A DNA stretch of 50,809 nucleotides from Mycobacterium sp. (GTDB lineage: Bacteria > Actinomycetota > Actinomycetes > Mycobacteriales > Mycobacteriaceae). Numbering within the stretch: position 1 is the first letter of the stretch; each line of letters starts with the position of its first letter. The DNA lies in the NCBI RefSeq assembly GCF_019247635.1, contig NZ_JAFBAR010000095.1:1-50809 (forward strand). Direction: 5' to 3'. Shown here in pieces: positions 43,178-50,809 of this stretch. The position numbers and the translations under genes are program-made. The notes below the pieces were generated by a model. That model had not been told where the DNA came from. It worked only from the letters and a program-made list of their open reading frames with translations, and made no database searches.

Positions 43178-43499
43178 CGAGCTGCTGTTCGATATCGAGG
43201 AGGCGATGCGTGACGTCGTCGACCCGGAACTGGGCATCAACGTCGTCGACCTGGGACTGGTCTACGGGTTGAACCTGGAACAGGGCGACGAAGGCAAGGT
43301 CGCGCTGATCGATATGACGCTGACGTCGGCGGCCTGTCCGCTGACCGATGTCATCGAGGACCAGTCCCGCTCGGCGTTGGTCGGCAGCGGTCTGGTCAAC
43401 GACATCCGGATCAACTGGGTCTGGAACCCGCCATGGGGCCCGGACAAGATCACCGAGGACGGGCGCGAGCAACTCCGCGCCCTCGGCTTCACCGTCTGA
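43152..43499 (+). CDS. sufT: SufT, MIP18/DUF59-family Fe-S assembly factor
   Basis: 115 aa. The DUF59/MIP18 domain fills the protein (DVVDPELGINVVDLGLVYG near residues 21-39), with the conserved Cys62 in TSAACPLTD and the NPPWGPDKIT block near 95. SufT proteins help mature Fe-S proteins, especially at high demand. I chose the ATG at 43152 because GAGGAGG lies ~7 nt upstream within sufU. Last gene of the sufRBDCSUT operon. Confidence 0.94.
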
Positions 43500-43503
43500 A
43501 TCA

Positions 43504-43518
43504 GCGCCGCCTCGGCGC
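43504..43518. terminator. Hairpin between convergent sufT and lipoprotein genes
   Basis: GCGCCG-CCT-CGGCGC is a perfect 6-bp stem with a 3-nt loop in the 24-bp gap between the two stop codons. No U-tract is present. It could act as a bidirectional terminator. Confidence 0.4.
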
Positions 43519-43523
43519 GTGGC

Positions 43524-44303
43524 TCATCCGCCGTGTCCGTGCGGTGGGCCGCCGCCCGGACACTTCCCGTTGGTGGTGGCCGGCCGCAGGTTGATCTCGG
43601 TCGCTTGCAATGCCCCGCCGTTGCCCTGAGTTCCTTCGGCGGTAATGCATTTGCCGGCGGCGATGGCCTGCGAGTTGGTCACGCCTTCCTTGCTGTAGCG
43701 GGTCTTGTCGGTGACGGTCACGGTCGTCGAAGTGCCGTCGGTGGCGTTGACCGTGATGGTGTTACCGGCGACGGACGCTACCGTGCCCTGCACCGGCGGA
43801 CCCGGTGGCGGTCCGCCCCCCGGCCCGCCGGGGGGACTGTCGGGAGGGGTCTCGCCCGCCGGCGGTTGCTTGGGTCCCGCGCATTTGCCGTCGACGGCTG
43901 GGGTAATGCGCACCCCTTCTGCGGTCACCGTTCCGCCGCTCTGCGGGCTGTCCTTGGTGGGCTTGATCCCGACGCAGCTGCCGACGGTGACGTCTTGCAG
44001 GCCGGCCGAAGTGAGTTCGTTGACCTTAGTCGACGTGGTGAAGTTGACCGTGCCGGTCCCGCTCTGCTCGGTGACCTGGATGCTGTCGCCGGCCACCGAG
44101 GCAATCAACCCCGTGACGCGATCCGTGCCGCCCGGACCGGTCGTCTCTGACGGCGACGATGACGGCGGCTGCGCCTGCGCCGAGGTAGAACTCGTCGGCG
44201 AGGCAGGCTGACTGGGCGTAGCGGTGTTGGAATTGCCGCAGGCCGCGACGGACAGCGCGGTGGCCCCGGCAATCGCGACGAGCGCTAGTCGAGTAGCTTT
44301 CAA
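43524..44303 (-). CDS. DUF5666-type lipoprotein with an internal duplication
   Basis: 259 aa. The signal peptide ends in a lipobox, LSVAAC, with Cys22 as the lipidated residue. A Ser/Thr/Pro linker leads to two homologous ~65-residue modules: TGLIASVAGDSIQVTEQSG ending DGKCAG, and QGTVASVAGNTITVNATDG ending NGKCPG. Each has a second Cys (GSCVG, GKCIT). They are joined by a Pro/Gly-rich linker. The modules resemble DUF5666. The start is TTG at 44303 with GGGGAGA 3 nt upstream and no ATG or GTG option nearby. Function unknown; cell-surface location is inferred. It sits tail-to-tail with sufT. Confidence 0.87.
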   Translation of the reverse strand: MKATRLALVAIAGATALSVAACGNSNTATPSQPASPTSSTSAQAQPPSSSPSETTGPGGTDRVTGLIASVAGDSIQVTEQSGTGTVNFTTSTKVNELTSAGLQDVTVGSCVGIKPTKDSPQSGGTVTAEGVRITPAVDGKCAGPKQPPAGETPPDSPPGGPGGGPPPGPPVQGTVASVAGNTITVNATDGTSTTVTVTDKTRYSKEGVTNSQAIAAGKCITAEGTQGNGGALQATEINLRPATTNGKCPGGGPPHGHGG

Positions 44304-44374
44304 CGTTCTCCCCGTTCGTTGGTGGTTCCCGACGATCGGGTTTACCCCCTGGAGCTGTGCGGATTCTGTGTATA

Positions 44375-46204
44375 TCAGAACGCGGCTTCGGAAACACGCA
44401 TGATCTCGTCGTCGAGGGACTCGATGACCGCGCGTGTTCCGGTGAGTCTCGGCAGCATGTTTTTGGCAAAGAACCCCGCGACCGCGATCTTGCCCCGGTA
44501 AAACGCCTCGTCACTCTTCGAAGGCCCGTGGGCCAGGGCGCTGCGAGCCACTCCGGCGTGCACCAGCAGCAGCCAGCCGATCAGCAGGTCGCCGACGGCG
44601 AGCAGGTACCGCACCGATCCCAGCCCGACCTTGTAGATGTCGGTGGGATGCTGCGCGGCCGACATCAGGTAGCCCGTCAGAGCGGCAGTCATCGCGGTGA
44701 CGTCGTCGAGGGCCGTTTGCAACAGCTCGGCTTGCGGTCTGAATGACTCATCGATGTTGTCGACGGTGTTCTTGACCTGGGCCGTCACGTGCTGCAAAGC
44801 CTGACCGTGGTCGCGCACGATTTTGCGGAAGAAAAAGTCCAGGGCCTGGATGGCGGTGGTGCCCTCGTACAGCGAATCGATTTTGGCGTCGCGGATGTAC
44901 TGCTCTAGGGGATAGTCCATCAGGAATCCCGAACCACCCAGCGTCTGCAGCGATTCGGTGAGGACCTCGTAGGCGCGCTCAGAGCCCACGCCTTTGACGA
45001 TGGGCAGCAGCAGATCGTCGACGCGATGGGCCATGCTGGGATCTGCGCCCGAAATCCGTTGCGCGACATCGTCGTCCTGATGCGCGGCGGCATACATGTA
45101 GAGCGCCCGCAAGCCCTCGGCATACGCTTTCTGGGTCATCAGGCTCCGCCGCACGTCTGGGTGGTGGATGATCGTGACCCGCGGCGCGGTCTTGTCGGTC
45201 ATCTGCGTCAGGTCTGCGCCCTGGACGCGTTCCTTCGCGAATGCCAGTGCGTTCAGATAGCCCGTGGACAGGGTGCCGGCGGATTTGACCCCGATGGTCA
45301 TGCGCGCGTGCTCGATCACGGTGAACATCTGCGCGATCCCGTTATGCACGCCGCCCACCAGGTAGCCCACGGCCGGCACATCGGTTGCGCCGAAGGTCAA
45401 TTCGCAGGTGGGGGAGGACTTGATGCCCATCTTGTGCTCCAAACCGGTCACGAAAACCCCATTGCGCGAACCGAGTTCGAAGGTGTCGGGGTCGAACAGG
45501 TAGTTCGGGACGTAGAACAGGCTCAACCCTTTGGTGCCCGGCCCGGCCCCTTCCGGACGGGCCAGCACCAGATGGAAGATGTTCTCGGTGGTGTCGCCGA
45601 CGTCTGCGCCGGAGATGAACCGCTTGACGCCCTCGATGTGCCATGTGCCATCGGGTTGTTCGACGGCTTTGGCGCGCCCCGCTCCGACATCGGAGCCCGC
45701 GTCGGGCTCGGTCAGCACCATGGTGCCCTGCCAGCCGCGCTCCACGCCTTCGGCCGCCCAACGCTTCTGCTCGTCGTTGCCCTCCACGTACAGCGATTGG
45801 GCCATCACCGGCCCCAGGTTGAAGAAGCACGCCGACGAATTGGCACAGATGATCAGTTCGTTGACCGCCCAGGTGAGTACCCTCGGCGCTGGCATGCCGC
45901 CGATGTCCTCCGCCAGACCCAGCCGCCACCACTCGGCGTCCTTGATCGCCTGCACGGTCTTGGCCAACTCGTCGGGCACGGTGATACTGTGCGTCGCCGG
46001 ATCGAAGACCGGCGGGTTGCGGTCCGCGAATGCGAAGGACTCGGCCACCGGGCCCTCCGCCAACCGCGCGGCTTCGGACAGGATGGTGCGGAGGGTGTCG
46101 ACGTCGAGATCGCCGTAGCTTCCGCTGCCCAGGAGGGCGCCGAGGTCGAGGACCTCAAGGATGTTGAACTCGAGATCGCGGACATTGGCGATGTAGTGGC
46201 CCAC
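44375..46204 (-). CDS. fadE15: Acyl-CoA dehydrogenase FadE15
   Basis: 609 aa, FAD-dependent long acyl-CoA dehydrogenase of the large (~600 aa) actinobacterial type. It shows [18 protein letters not shown] near 160, the FAD/substrate block ERFISG-like [17 protein letters not shown] near 188, and the catalytic Glu in [14 protein letters not shown] near 452. I chose the second in-frame GTG at 46204 ([14 protein letters not shown]) over the GTG at 46219 because GGAGGGA lies 6 nt upstream and the protein then matches the family N-terminus. It likely catalyses the first step of fatty acid beta-oxidation; chain preference unknown. Confidence 0.94.
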   Translation of the reverse strand: MGHYIANVRDLEFNILEVLDLGALLGSGSYGDLDVDTLRTILSEAARLAEGPVAESFAFADRNPPVFDPATHSITVPDELAKTVQAIKDAEWWRLGLAEDIGGMPAPRVLTWAVNELIICANSSACFFNLGPVMAQSLYVEGNDEQKRWAAEGVERGWQGTMVLTEPDAGSDVGAGRAKAVEQPDGTWHIEGVKRFISGADVGDTTENIFHLVLARPEGAGPGTKGLSLFYVPNYLFDPDTFELGSRNGVFVTGLEHKMGIKSSPTCELTFGATDVPAVGYLVGGVHNGIAQMFTVIEHARMTIGVKSAGTLSTGYLNALAFAKERVQGADLTQMTDKTAPRVTIIHHPDVRRSLMTQKAYAEGLRALYMYAAAHQDDDVAQRISGADPSMAHRVDDLLLPIVKGVGSERAYEVLTESLQTLGGSGFLMDYPLEQYIRDAKIDSLYEGTTAIQALDFFFRKIVRDHGQALQHVTAQVKNTVDNIDESFRPQAELLQTALDDVTAMTAALTGYLMSAAQHPTDIYKVGLGSVRYLLAVGDLLIGWLLLVHAGVARSALAHGPSKSDEAFYRGKIAVAGFFAKNMLPRLTGTRAVIESLDDEIMRVSEAAF

Positions 46205-46548
46205 GGCGGTTCCCTCCACTCAGGCTCATCGAAGCTAAGTGTGTCGGAGTGGGAAAAACGTACGCAACCGTAACCAGTGGCTACGCACAAGGCCTACAAC
46301 GCGGGCTGAAACCACCGCCGCGAGCAGGTTGCGCCGCGGATCGCGCGGGATCCGGAGGATTTCGATCGACGTTGATGCTCACGGCTGCGGGGAAAGCGGC
46401 GCCCGGAGACAGTTCCTTGGTCACGGCGAGCAGACGCAAACGCACCCGTTTCGCCCCGAAATCGGGTGCTTTTGCGTCTGCTCGGCCGGGCAGCTGCTGC
46501 GACGTGCGAGCCGGGAACAAGGGCGCAGGTCGGGACGTTGGGGCAAGC
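46205..46548. other. 344-bp divergent intergenic region between fadE15 and trxA
   Basis: No gene seen. It holds the fadE15 Shine-Dalgarno sequence at 46211-46217 and a large palindromic hairpin at 46427-46484. The open frame running into trxA from 46249 lacks thioredoxin-like sequence before GTG 46549 and is not supported. Confidence 0.6.
46427..46484. repeat. 58-nt near-perfect palindrome upstream of trxA
   Basis: The outer arms at 46427-46448 and 46463-46484 are complementary over 22 nt with one mismatch (46441 against 46470). The central 14 nt contain TTTCG and CGAAA around CCC, extending the stem. It begins CGAGCAGACGC and ends GCGTCTGCTCG. It lies 64 bp before the trxA start, and I suspect it belongs to a dispersed mycobacterial palindrome family. 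Confidence 0.75.
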
Positions 46549-46899
46549 GTGACTACCCGAGACCTCACTGCTGAGCAGTTCAACGAAACCATCGAGGGCA
46601 ACGACATCGTGCTCGTCGACTTCTGGGCGTCCTGGTGTGGGCCGTGTCGCGCATTCGCGCCGACGTTCGCGGCCTCATCCGACAAGCACCCCGACGTCGT
46701 ATACGCCAAGGTCGACACCGAAGCCGAGCAACAGCTGGCCGCGGCCGCCCAGATCCGGTCCATTCCCACGCTGATGGCCTTTAAGAAGGGCAAGCTGCTG
46801 TTCAACCAGGCCGGCGCGCTGCCGCCGGCCGCCCTGGAGGACCTGGTGCAGCAAATCAAGGCCTTTGATGCCGAGGCGGCAGAGCCCAAAGAGGTCTAA
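46549..46899 (+). CDS. trxA: Thioredoxin
   Basis: 116 aa, thioredoxin fold with the redox motif WASWCGPC (Cys30 and Cys33), the buried Asp in VLVDFW at 24, and the cis-Pro in SIPTLMAFKKG near 76. GTG start at 46549 (MTTRDLTAEQF); the upstream Shine-Dalgarno sequence is weak. It reduces protein disulfides in the cytoplasm. No thioredoxin reductase gene follows here, unlike the trxA-trxB1 arrangement I recall at this locus in M. tuberculosis. Confidence 0.95.
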   Translation: MTTRDLTAEQFNETIEGNDIVLVDFWASWCGPCRAFAPTFAASSDKHPDVVYAKVDTEAEQQLAAAAQIRSIPTLMAFKKGKLLFNQAGALPPAALEDLVQQIKAFDAEAAEPKEV

Positions 46900-46915
46900 C
46901 CCGGGGGGCCCGCGC

Positions 46916-46921
46916 TACCTT
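46916..46921 (+). promoter_or_regulatory. -10 box of a leaderless promoter for echA12
   Basis: TACCTT followed by 6 nt (TCTTGG) and the GTG at 46928. No Shine-Dalgarno sequence. It gives echA12 its own start within 30 bp of the trxA stop. Confidence 0.55.
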
Positions 46922-46927
46922 TCTTGG

Positions 46928-47737
46928 GTGAGTTTGGTCCTCGTAGAACACCCGCGCCCCGGTGTCGCGCTGATAACCCTCAACCGGCCCGAGCGAATGA
47001 ACTCCATGGCGTTCGACGTCATGGTGCCGTTCAAGGAGGCCCTGGAGAAGATCACCTACGACAATTCCGTGCGCGTGGTCGTGCTGACCGGCGCGGGCAG
47101 GGGCTTTTCGTCGGGCGCCGACCACAAGTCCGCCGGCGCCGTGCCCAACGTCGAGGGGTTGACCCGCCCGACCTACGCGCTGCGTTCCATGGAGGTGCTC
47201 GACGACGTCATCCTCGCGCTGCGACGGCTGCACCAACCGGTGATCGCCGCCGTCAACGGGGCGGCCATCGGCGGCGGGCTGTGCCTGGCGCTCGCCGCGG
47301 ACATCCGGGTCGCCTCGACCAGCGCGTACTTTCGCGCCGCGGGCATCAACAACGGGCTGACCGCCAGCGAACTGGGGCTGAGCTACCTGTTACCCCGGGC
47401 CATCGGTTCGTCGCGCGCGTTCGAGATCATGCTGACGGGCCGCGACGTCAGTGCCGAGGAAGCCGAGCGGATCGGGCTGGTCTCCCGTCAGGTGCCCGAC
47501 GAACAGCTGCTGGACACCTGCTACGCGATCGCCGCGCGCATCGCCGCGTTCTCGCGGCCGGGAACCGAGTTGACCAAACGCACACTGTGGAGTGGGCTGG
47601 ACGCCGGTAGCCTGGAAGCGCATATGCAGGCCGAAGGCTTGGGACAGCTTTTCATCCGTCTGCTCACCGCCAACTTCGAAGAAGCGGTTGCCGCGCGTGT
47701 GGAGAAACGCCCGCCGGTGTTTACCGACGACAAGTAA
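46928..47737 (+). CDS. echA12: Enoyl-CoA hydratase/isomerase family protein EchA12
   Basis: 269 aa crotonase-fold protein. The oxyanion-hole segments are GRGFSSGADHKS near residue 58-69 and NGAAIGGGLCLALAAD near 110-125. The second catalytic Glu of classical hydratases is not obvious at its usual place (the sequence there is NNGLTASELGLSYL), so hydratase activity is uncertain; it may be another crotonase reaction. GTG 46928 matches a leaderless promoter and the family-like start SLVLVEHPRPG. The frame is open upstream to 46865 within trxA. The ABC-F gene starts 12 bp after its stop. Confidence 0.92.
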   Translation: MSLVLVEHPRPGVALITLNRPERMNSMAFDVMVPFKEALEKITYDNSVRVVVLTGAGRGFSSGADHKSAGAVPNVEGLTRPTYALRSMEVLDDVILALRRLHQPVIAAVNGAAIGGGLCLALAADIRVASTSAYFRAAGINNGLTASELGLSYLLPRAIGSSRAFEIMLTGRDVSAEEAERIGLVSRQVPDEQLLDTCYAIAARIAAFSRPGTELTKRTLWSGLDAGSLEAHMQAEGLGQLFIRLLTANFEEAVAARVEKRPPVFTDDK

Positions 47738-47749
47738 CAGGGAGCGATT

Positions 47750-49378
47750 GTGATCACGGCCACGGACCTGGAGGTCCGCGCTGGCGCGCGCATCCTGCTC
47801 TCACCCGAGGGGCCGGACCTGCGGGTGCAGCCCGGCGACCGCATCGGGCTGGTCGGACGCAACGGCGCGGGCAAGACCACGACGCTGCGCATCCTGGCGG
47901 GCGAAACGGGTCCCTACGCCGGGTCCGTCACACGCAAAGGCGAAATCGGTTACCTGCCACAGGATCCCAAAGAAGGTGATCTCGACGTGCTGGCCCGCGA
48001 CCGGGTGCTGTCCGCGCGCGGATTGGACTTACTGCTCACCGATCTGGAAAAGCAACAGGCCCTGATGGCCGAGGTCGCCGACGACGACGCGCGTGACCGC
48101 GCCATCCGGCGCTACGGCCAGCTCGAGGAGCGATTCGTGGCGTTGGGTGGTTATGGCGCCGAAAGTGAGGCGGGCCGCATCTGCGCGAGTCTTGGCCTGC
48201 CCGAACGGGTCCTGACCCAGCAACTGCGCACCCTGTCCGGGGGTCAACGCCGCCGGGTGGAGCTGGCGCGCATTCTGTTCGCCGCATCCGACACCGGCGC
48301 GGGCTCGTCGACCACGCTGCTCCTCGACGAGCCCACCAACCACCTGGACGCGGATTCGGTTGGCTGGCTTCGGGATTTCCTCCGGGCGCACACCGGCGGG
48401 CTGGTGATCATCAGCCACAACGTGGAGCTGTTGGGCGATGTCGTCAACCGGGTGTGGTTCTTGGACGCCGTGCGCGGCGAGGTCGACGTGTACAACATGG
48501 GCTGGCAGAAGTACCTCGACGCACGCGCCACCGACGAGCAGCGTCGCCGCCGGGAACGTGTCAACGCCGAACGCAAGGCGGCCGCGCTGCGCACGCAGGC
48601 CGCAAAGCTGGGCGCCAAGGCCACCAAAGCCGTTGCGGCGCAGAACATGTTGCGCCGGGCGGACCGGATGATGGCCGCCCTTGACGAGGAACGGGTCGCC
48701 GACAAGGTGGCTCGGATCAAATTTCCCACCCCGTCCGCATGCGGGCGTACCCCGCTGGTGGCCAACGGCTTGACCAAGACCTACGGTTCGCTGGAGGTGT
48801 TCAGCGGCGTCGACCTAGCCATCGACCGGGGCTCACGCGTGGTGGTGCTCGGGCTCAACGGCGCTGGCAAGACCACCTTGCTCAGGCTGCTGGCCGGTGT
48901 GGAAGAGCCCGATGCCGGCGCGCTGGAACCCGGGCACGGGCTGCGGATCGGCTACTTCGCCCAGGAGCACGACACCCTCGACAACGATGCGACGGTCTGG
49001 CAGAACATCCGGCACGCCGCGCCGGAATCCGGCGAGCAGGATCTGCGCGGCCTGCTGGGTGCGTTCATGTTCAGCGGTGCACAACTAGACCAGGCCGCCG
49101 GCACGCTCTCCGGCGGGGAGAAGACGCGGCTGGCGCTCGCCGGTCTGGTGGCGTCCACGGCCAACGTGTTGCTGCTTGACGAACCGACCAACAACCTCGA
49201 TCCCGCGTCGCGTGAACAGGTGCTCGACGCGCTGCGCAGCTATCAGGGCGCGGTGGTTCTGGTGACGCACGACCCCGGGGCGGCGGAGGCGCTTGACCCC
49301 CAACGCGTCGTGCTGCTGCCCGACGGCACCGAGGATTATTGGTCCGACGAGTATCGCGATCTCATCGAGTTGGCCTGA
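47750..49378 (+). CDS. ABC-F family ATPase, Rv1473-like
   Basis: 542 aa, two ABC domains in one chain and no membrane segments, the ABC-F layout of ribosome-associated factors that include antibiotic-resistance proteins. Domain one has Walker A GRNGAGKTT at ~36 and LSGGQRRRVEL at ~162; domain two has GLNGAGKTT at ~367 and LSGGEKTRLAL at ~453. The linker between them is highly charged and helical (DEQRRRRERVNAERKAAALR), as in the P-site tRNA-interaction motif. GTG start with AGGGAGC ~5 nt upstream. It may protect or rescue ribosomes; resistance to a given drug cannot be read from the sequence. Confidence 0.94.
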   Translation: MITATDLEVRAGARILLSPEGPDLRVQPGDRIGLVGRNGAGKTTTLRILAGETGPYAGSVTRKGEIGYLPQDPKEGDLDVLARDRVLSARGLDLLLTDLEKQQALMAEVADDDARDRAIRRYGQLEERFVALGGYGAESEAGRICASLGLPERVLTQQLRTLSGGQRRRVELARILFAASDTGAGSSTTLLLDEPTNHLDADSVGWLRDFLRAHTGGLVIISHNVELLGDVVNRVWFLDAVRGEVDVYNMGWQKYLDARATDEQRRRRERVNAERKAAALRTQAAKLGAKATKAVAAQNMLRRADRMMAALDEERVADKVARIKFPTPSACGRTPLVANGLTKTYGSLEVFSGVDLAIDRGSRVVVLGLNGAGKTTLLRLLAGVEEPDAGALEPGHGLRIGYFAQEHDTLDNDATVWQNIRHAAPESGEQDLRGLLGAFMFSGAQLDQAAGTLSGGEKTRLALAGLVASTANVLLLDEPTNNLDPASREQVLDALRSYQGAVVLVTHDPGAAEALDPQRVVLLPDGTEDYWSDEYRDLIELA

Positions 49379-49388
49379 CCGATCGACT

Positions 49389-49394
49389 TACGCT
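49389..49394 (+). promoter_or_regulatory. -10 box of a leaderless promoter for the 63-aa HTH gene
   Basis: TACGCT ends 7 nt before the ATG at 49402, with no Shine-Dalgarno sequence. It supports a small separate gene just after the ABC-F gene. Confidence 0.55.
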
Positions 49395-49401
49395 ATGGGC
49401 C

Positions 49402-49593
49402 ATGCGGAAGTCGAAGAAGACACGCGAGCAGTTACTGCACGAGCTGCGCCACGCATATGAAGGCGGGGCCAGCATCCGCAACCTGGCGGCCACCACGGGC
49501 AGATCGTACGGCTCCATTCACAGCATGCTGCGCGAGTCGGGAACCACGATGCGCAGCCGCGGCGGACCCAACCACCGCTCTCGGCCCCGCTGA
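49402..49593 (+). CDS. Small helix-turn-helix protein, Rv1473A-like
   Basis: 63 aa. Almost the whole protein is an HTH: REQLLHELRHAYEGGASIRNLAATTGRSYGSIHSMLRE, preceded by basic MRKSKKT and followed by a basic tail (TTMRSRGGPNHRSRPR). The pattern resembles small actinobacterial HTH proteins. It is likely DNA-binding, target unknown. It begins 23 bp after the ABC-F stop but seems to have its own leaderless promoter. After it, 104 bp hold nothing else I can identify before the convergent TetR gene. Confidence 0.85.
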   Translation: MRKSKKTREQLLHELRHAYEGGASIRNLAATTGRSYGSIHSMLRESGTTMRSRGGPNHRSRPR

Positions 49594-49697
49594 GCCTCGC
49601 CGCCCAGCGGGCGGCCCCCCGGCTATGCGCGAGCGTAACGCCACGGCGGAATTTCGAGCTGAATCTCGCAGTGGGGCTACGCTCGCCGATGCCCAAA

Positions 49698-50261
49698 TCA
49701 GTTGCGGCGCACCGACTGTTCCACCAGGTCCAGCACGGCGGCCAGCCGCCCCGGGTCTTCCCCGGAAGCCAGCCGGGCCACCAGTCCGTCCAGAACCAGG
49801 TCCAGGTAGCAGCGCAAAACCTCACCGGGGACGTCGTCACGCACCCGGTTGGCCTCCTTTTGCCGGCGCAAGCGATCCGTCGTCGCCGCCGCCAGCTCCG
49901 CGGAACGCTCCGCCCACCCGCGGCTGAATTCGGGGTCGTTGCGCAGCTTTCGGGCGATCTCCAACCTGGTGGCCAGCCAGTCGAACTGGTCGGGCGCGGC
50001 GAGCATGTCGCGCATCACCTGGATCAGGCCCTCGCGCGAGGCGACGTCGGCCATCCGTTCGGCATCCTCGTGCGCGAGCGCGAAAAACAACGTGTCCTTG
50101 TCGCGGAAGTGGTGAAAGATTGCGCCGCGGGACATTCCGACCGCCTTTTCGAGTCGGCGCACCGTGGCTTTGTCGTAGCCGTATTCGGCAAAGCAACGAC
50201 GAGCGCCGTCGAGGATCTGGCGGCGGCGGGCCGCCAGATGGTCCTCGCTGACTTTCGGCAC
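49698..50261 (-). CDS. TetR-family regulator downstream of acn, Rv1474c-like
   Basis: 187 aa. N-terminal TetR HTH: RRRQILDGARRCFAEYGYDKATVRRLEKAVGMSRGAIFHHF at residues ~12-52. The C-terminal ligand domain is typical in length. GTG start without a clear Shine-Dalgarno sequence, 24 bp after the acn stop, so it is probably co-transcribed with aconitase. In corynebacteria the TetR protein AcnR at this position represses acn, and the same role is likely here. Confidence 0.93.
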   Translation of the reverse strand: MPKVSEDHLAARRRQILDGARRCFAEYGYDKATVRRLEKAVGMSRGAIFHHFRDKDTLFFALAHEDAERMADVASREGLIQVMRDMLAAPDQFDWLATRLEIARKLRNDPEFSRGWAERSAELAAATTDRLRRQKEANRVRDDVPGEVLRCYLDLVLDGLVARLASGEDPGRLAAVLDLVEQSVRRN

Positions 50262-50285
50262 GGGCGGGCTTGGGCTATCGAAGCG

Positions 50286-50809
50286 CTAGTCCGACTTCAG
50301 CATGTTCCGCAGCACGTACTGCAGGATGCCGCCGTTGCGGTAGTAGTCGGCTTCGCCCGGCGTGTCGATGCGCACGTCGGCGTCGAACTCGATCGGTTCG
50401 GAGCCTTCCTTGGTTGCCTTCACGCGCACGGTCTTGGGCGTCTTGCCGTTGTTGAGTTCTTCGATACCGGTGATGTCGAACACCTCGGTGCCGTCTAACC
50501 CGTGATCTTTGGCCGACTTGCCGTCGGGGAACTGCAGCGGGATCACGCCCATGCCGATCAGGTTGGAGCGGTGGATGCGCTCGAAGGACTCGGCGATCAC
50601 GGCGCCGACGCCGAGCAATTTCGTGCCCTTCGCCGCCCAGTCGCGGGAGGAGCCGGAGCCGTACTCCTTGCCCGCCAGGATGACCAGCGGGATGCCGTCG
50701 GCGGCGTAGTCCATGGCGGCGTCGTAGATCGTGGTCTCGGCGCCGTCGGGGAACTGCAGCGGGATCACGCCCATGCCGATCAGGTTGGAGCGGTGGATGC
50801 GCTCGAAGG
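50286..50809 (-). CDS. acn: Aconitate hydratase, C-terminal part only
   Basis: The last 173 codons and the TAG stop lie in the window; the rest is beyond the right edge. Aconitase interconverts citrate and isocitrate in the TCA cycle with a 4Fe-4S cluster. The swivel-domain signature [16 protein letters not shown] and the block [16 protein letters not shown] identify it. Anomaly: [18 protein letters not shown] occurs twice, 74 residues apart. The upstream copy lies where the family has an unrelated sequence before [11 protein letters not shown], so the protein as read at the window edge is not a normal aconitase. Confidence 0.93.
   Translation of the reverse strand, partial: FERIHRSNLIGMGVIPLQFPDGAETTIYDAAMDYAADGIPLVILAGKEYGSGSSRDWAAKGTKLLGVGAVIAESFERIHRSNLIGMGVIPLQFPDGKSAKDHGLDGTEVFDITGIEELNNGKTPKTVRVKATKEGSEPIEFDADVRIDTPGEADYYRNGGILQYVLRNMLKSD
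50520..50809. repeat. 68-bp exact direct repeat inside acn, period 222 bp
   Basis: Bases 50520-50587 and 50742-50809 are identical for all 68 positions. The second copy runs off the end of the window, so the full length is unknown. The period is 222 bp (74 codons), so the reading frame is kept. Either a tandem duplication or an assembly artefact at a sequence end. Confidence 0.9.

Noticed and set aside
46249..46548. N-terminal extension of trxA
   Set aside because: It runs through the large palindrome and lacks thioredoxin-like sequence; the normal thioredoxin begins at GTG 46549.

Overview
The window is high-GC actinobacterial DNA and reads as a continuous piece of a slow-growing, non-tuberculous Mycobacterium chromosome. 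The evidence is the mycobacterial gene order (uvrC-rapZ-cuvA-whiA; gap-pgk-tpiA-secG; tkt-tal-zwf-opcA-pgl; ctaB; mptB; sufRBDCSUT; fadE15; trxA; echA12; acn), a SufB protein carrying an intein, and start contexts typical of mycobacteria: ATGA/GTGA stop-start overlaps and many leaderless starts with a TANNNT box 6-8 nt upstream. A ppc gene beside the triose cluster, which M. leprae and other non-tuberculous species have and M. tuberculosis H37Rv lacks as far as I recall, points away from the tuberculosis complex. I do not assign a species.

Layout. (1) 3-4829: uvrC (5' end cut by the window), rapZ, cuvA/yvcK and whiA, tightly overlapping. (2) 4851-9908: a lipid block, with a WS/DGAT acyltransferase on + facing an acyltransferase-fadD12-lipO operon on -. 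(3) 10111-13355: an accessory stretch with a small unknown protein, a DUF3556 membrane protein and a long secreted Pro/Ala/Gly repeat protein. (4) 13894-17242: gap, pgk, tpiA, and secG on -. (5) 17409-20210: ppc. (6) 28505-20253, all on -: tkt, tal, zwf, opcA, pgl, a coiled-coil protein and an unusual P450. (7) 28785-36123: ctaB, a quinone oxidoreductase diverging from an ATP-grasp-like protein, ctaA, a two-gene ABC transporter and mptB. (8) 36221-43499: the suf iron-sulfur cluster operon. (9) 43524-50809: a DUF5666 lipoprotein, fadE15, trxA, echA12, an ABC-F ATPase, a 63-aa HTH protein, a TetR regulator and the 3' end of acn, cut by the window.

How it works together: lower glycolysis (gap/pgk/tpiA), PEP carboxylation (ppc) and the pentose phosphate pathway (zwf/opcA/pgl/tal/tkt) lie side by side. 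Heme A synthesis (ctaA, ctaB) flanks envelope functions. The suf operon feeds Fe-S enzymes such as aconitase at the right edge.

Most of the window is conserved core genome. I saw no CRISPR array, tRNA, rRNA, insertion sequence or prophage, and no convincing new multi-gene system. The points most worth checking are: a 68-bp exact, in-frame direct repeat in acn that runs off the window edge; a SufB intein whose first endonuclease motif has Asn where catalytic Asp is expected; divergent leaderless promoters with overlapping -10 boxes in a 19-bp gap; a 15-bp palindrome placed like an operator at ctaA; long intergenic hairpins; and a P450 with an Asn-type I-helix like CYP7/CYP8.
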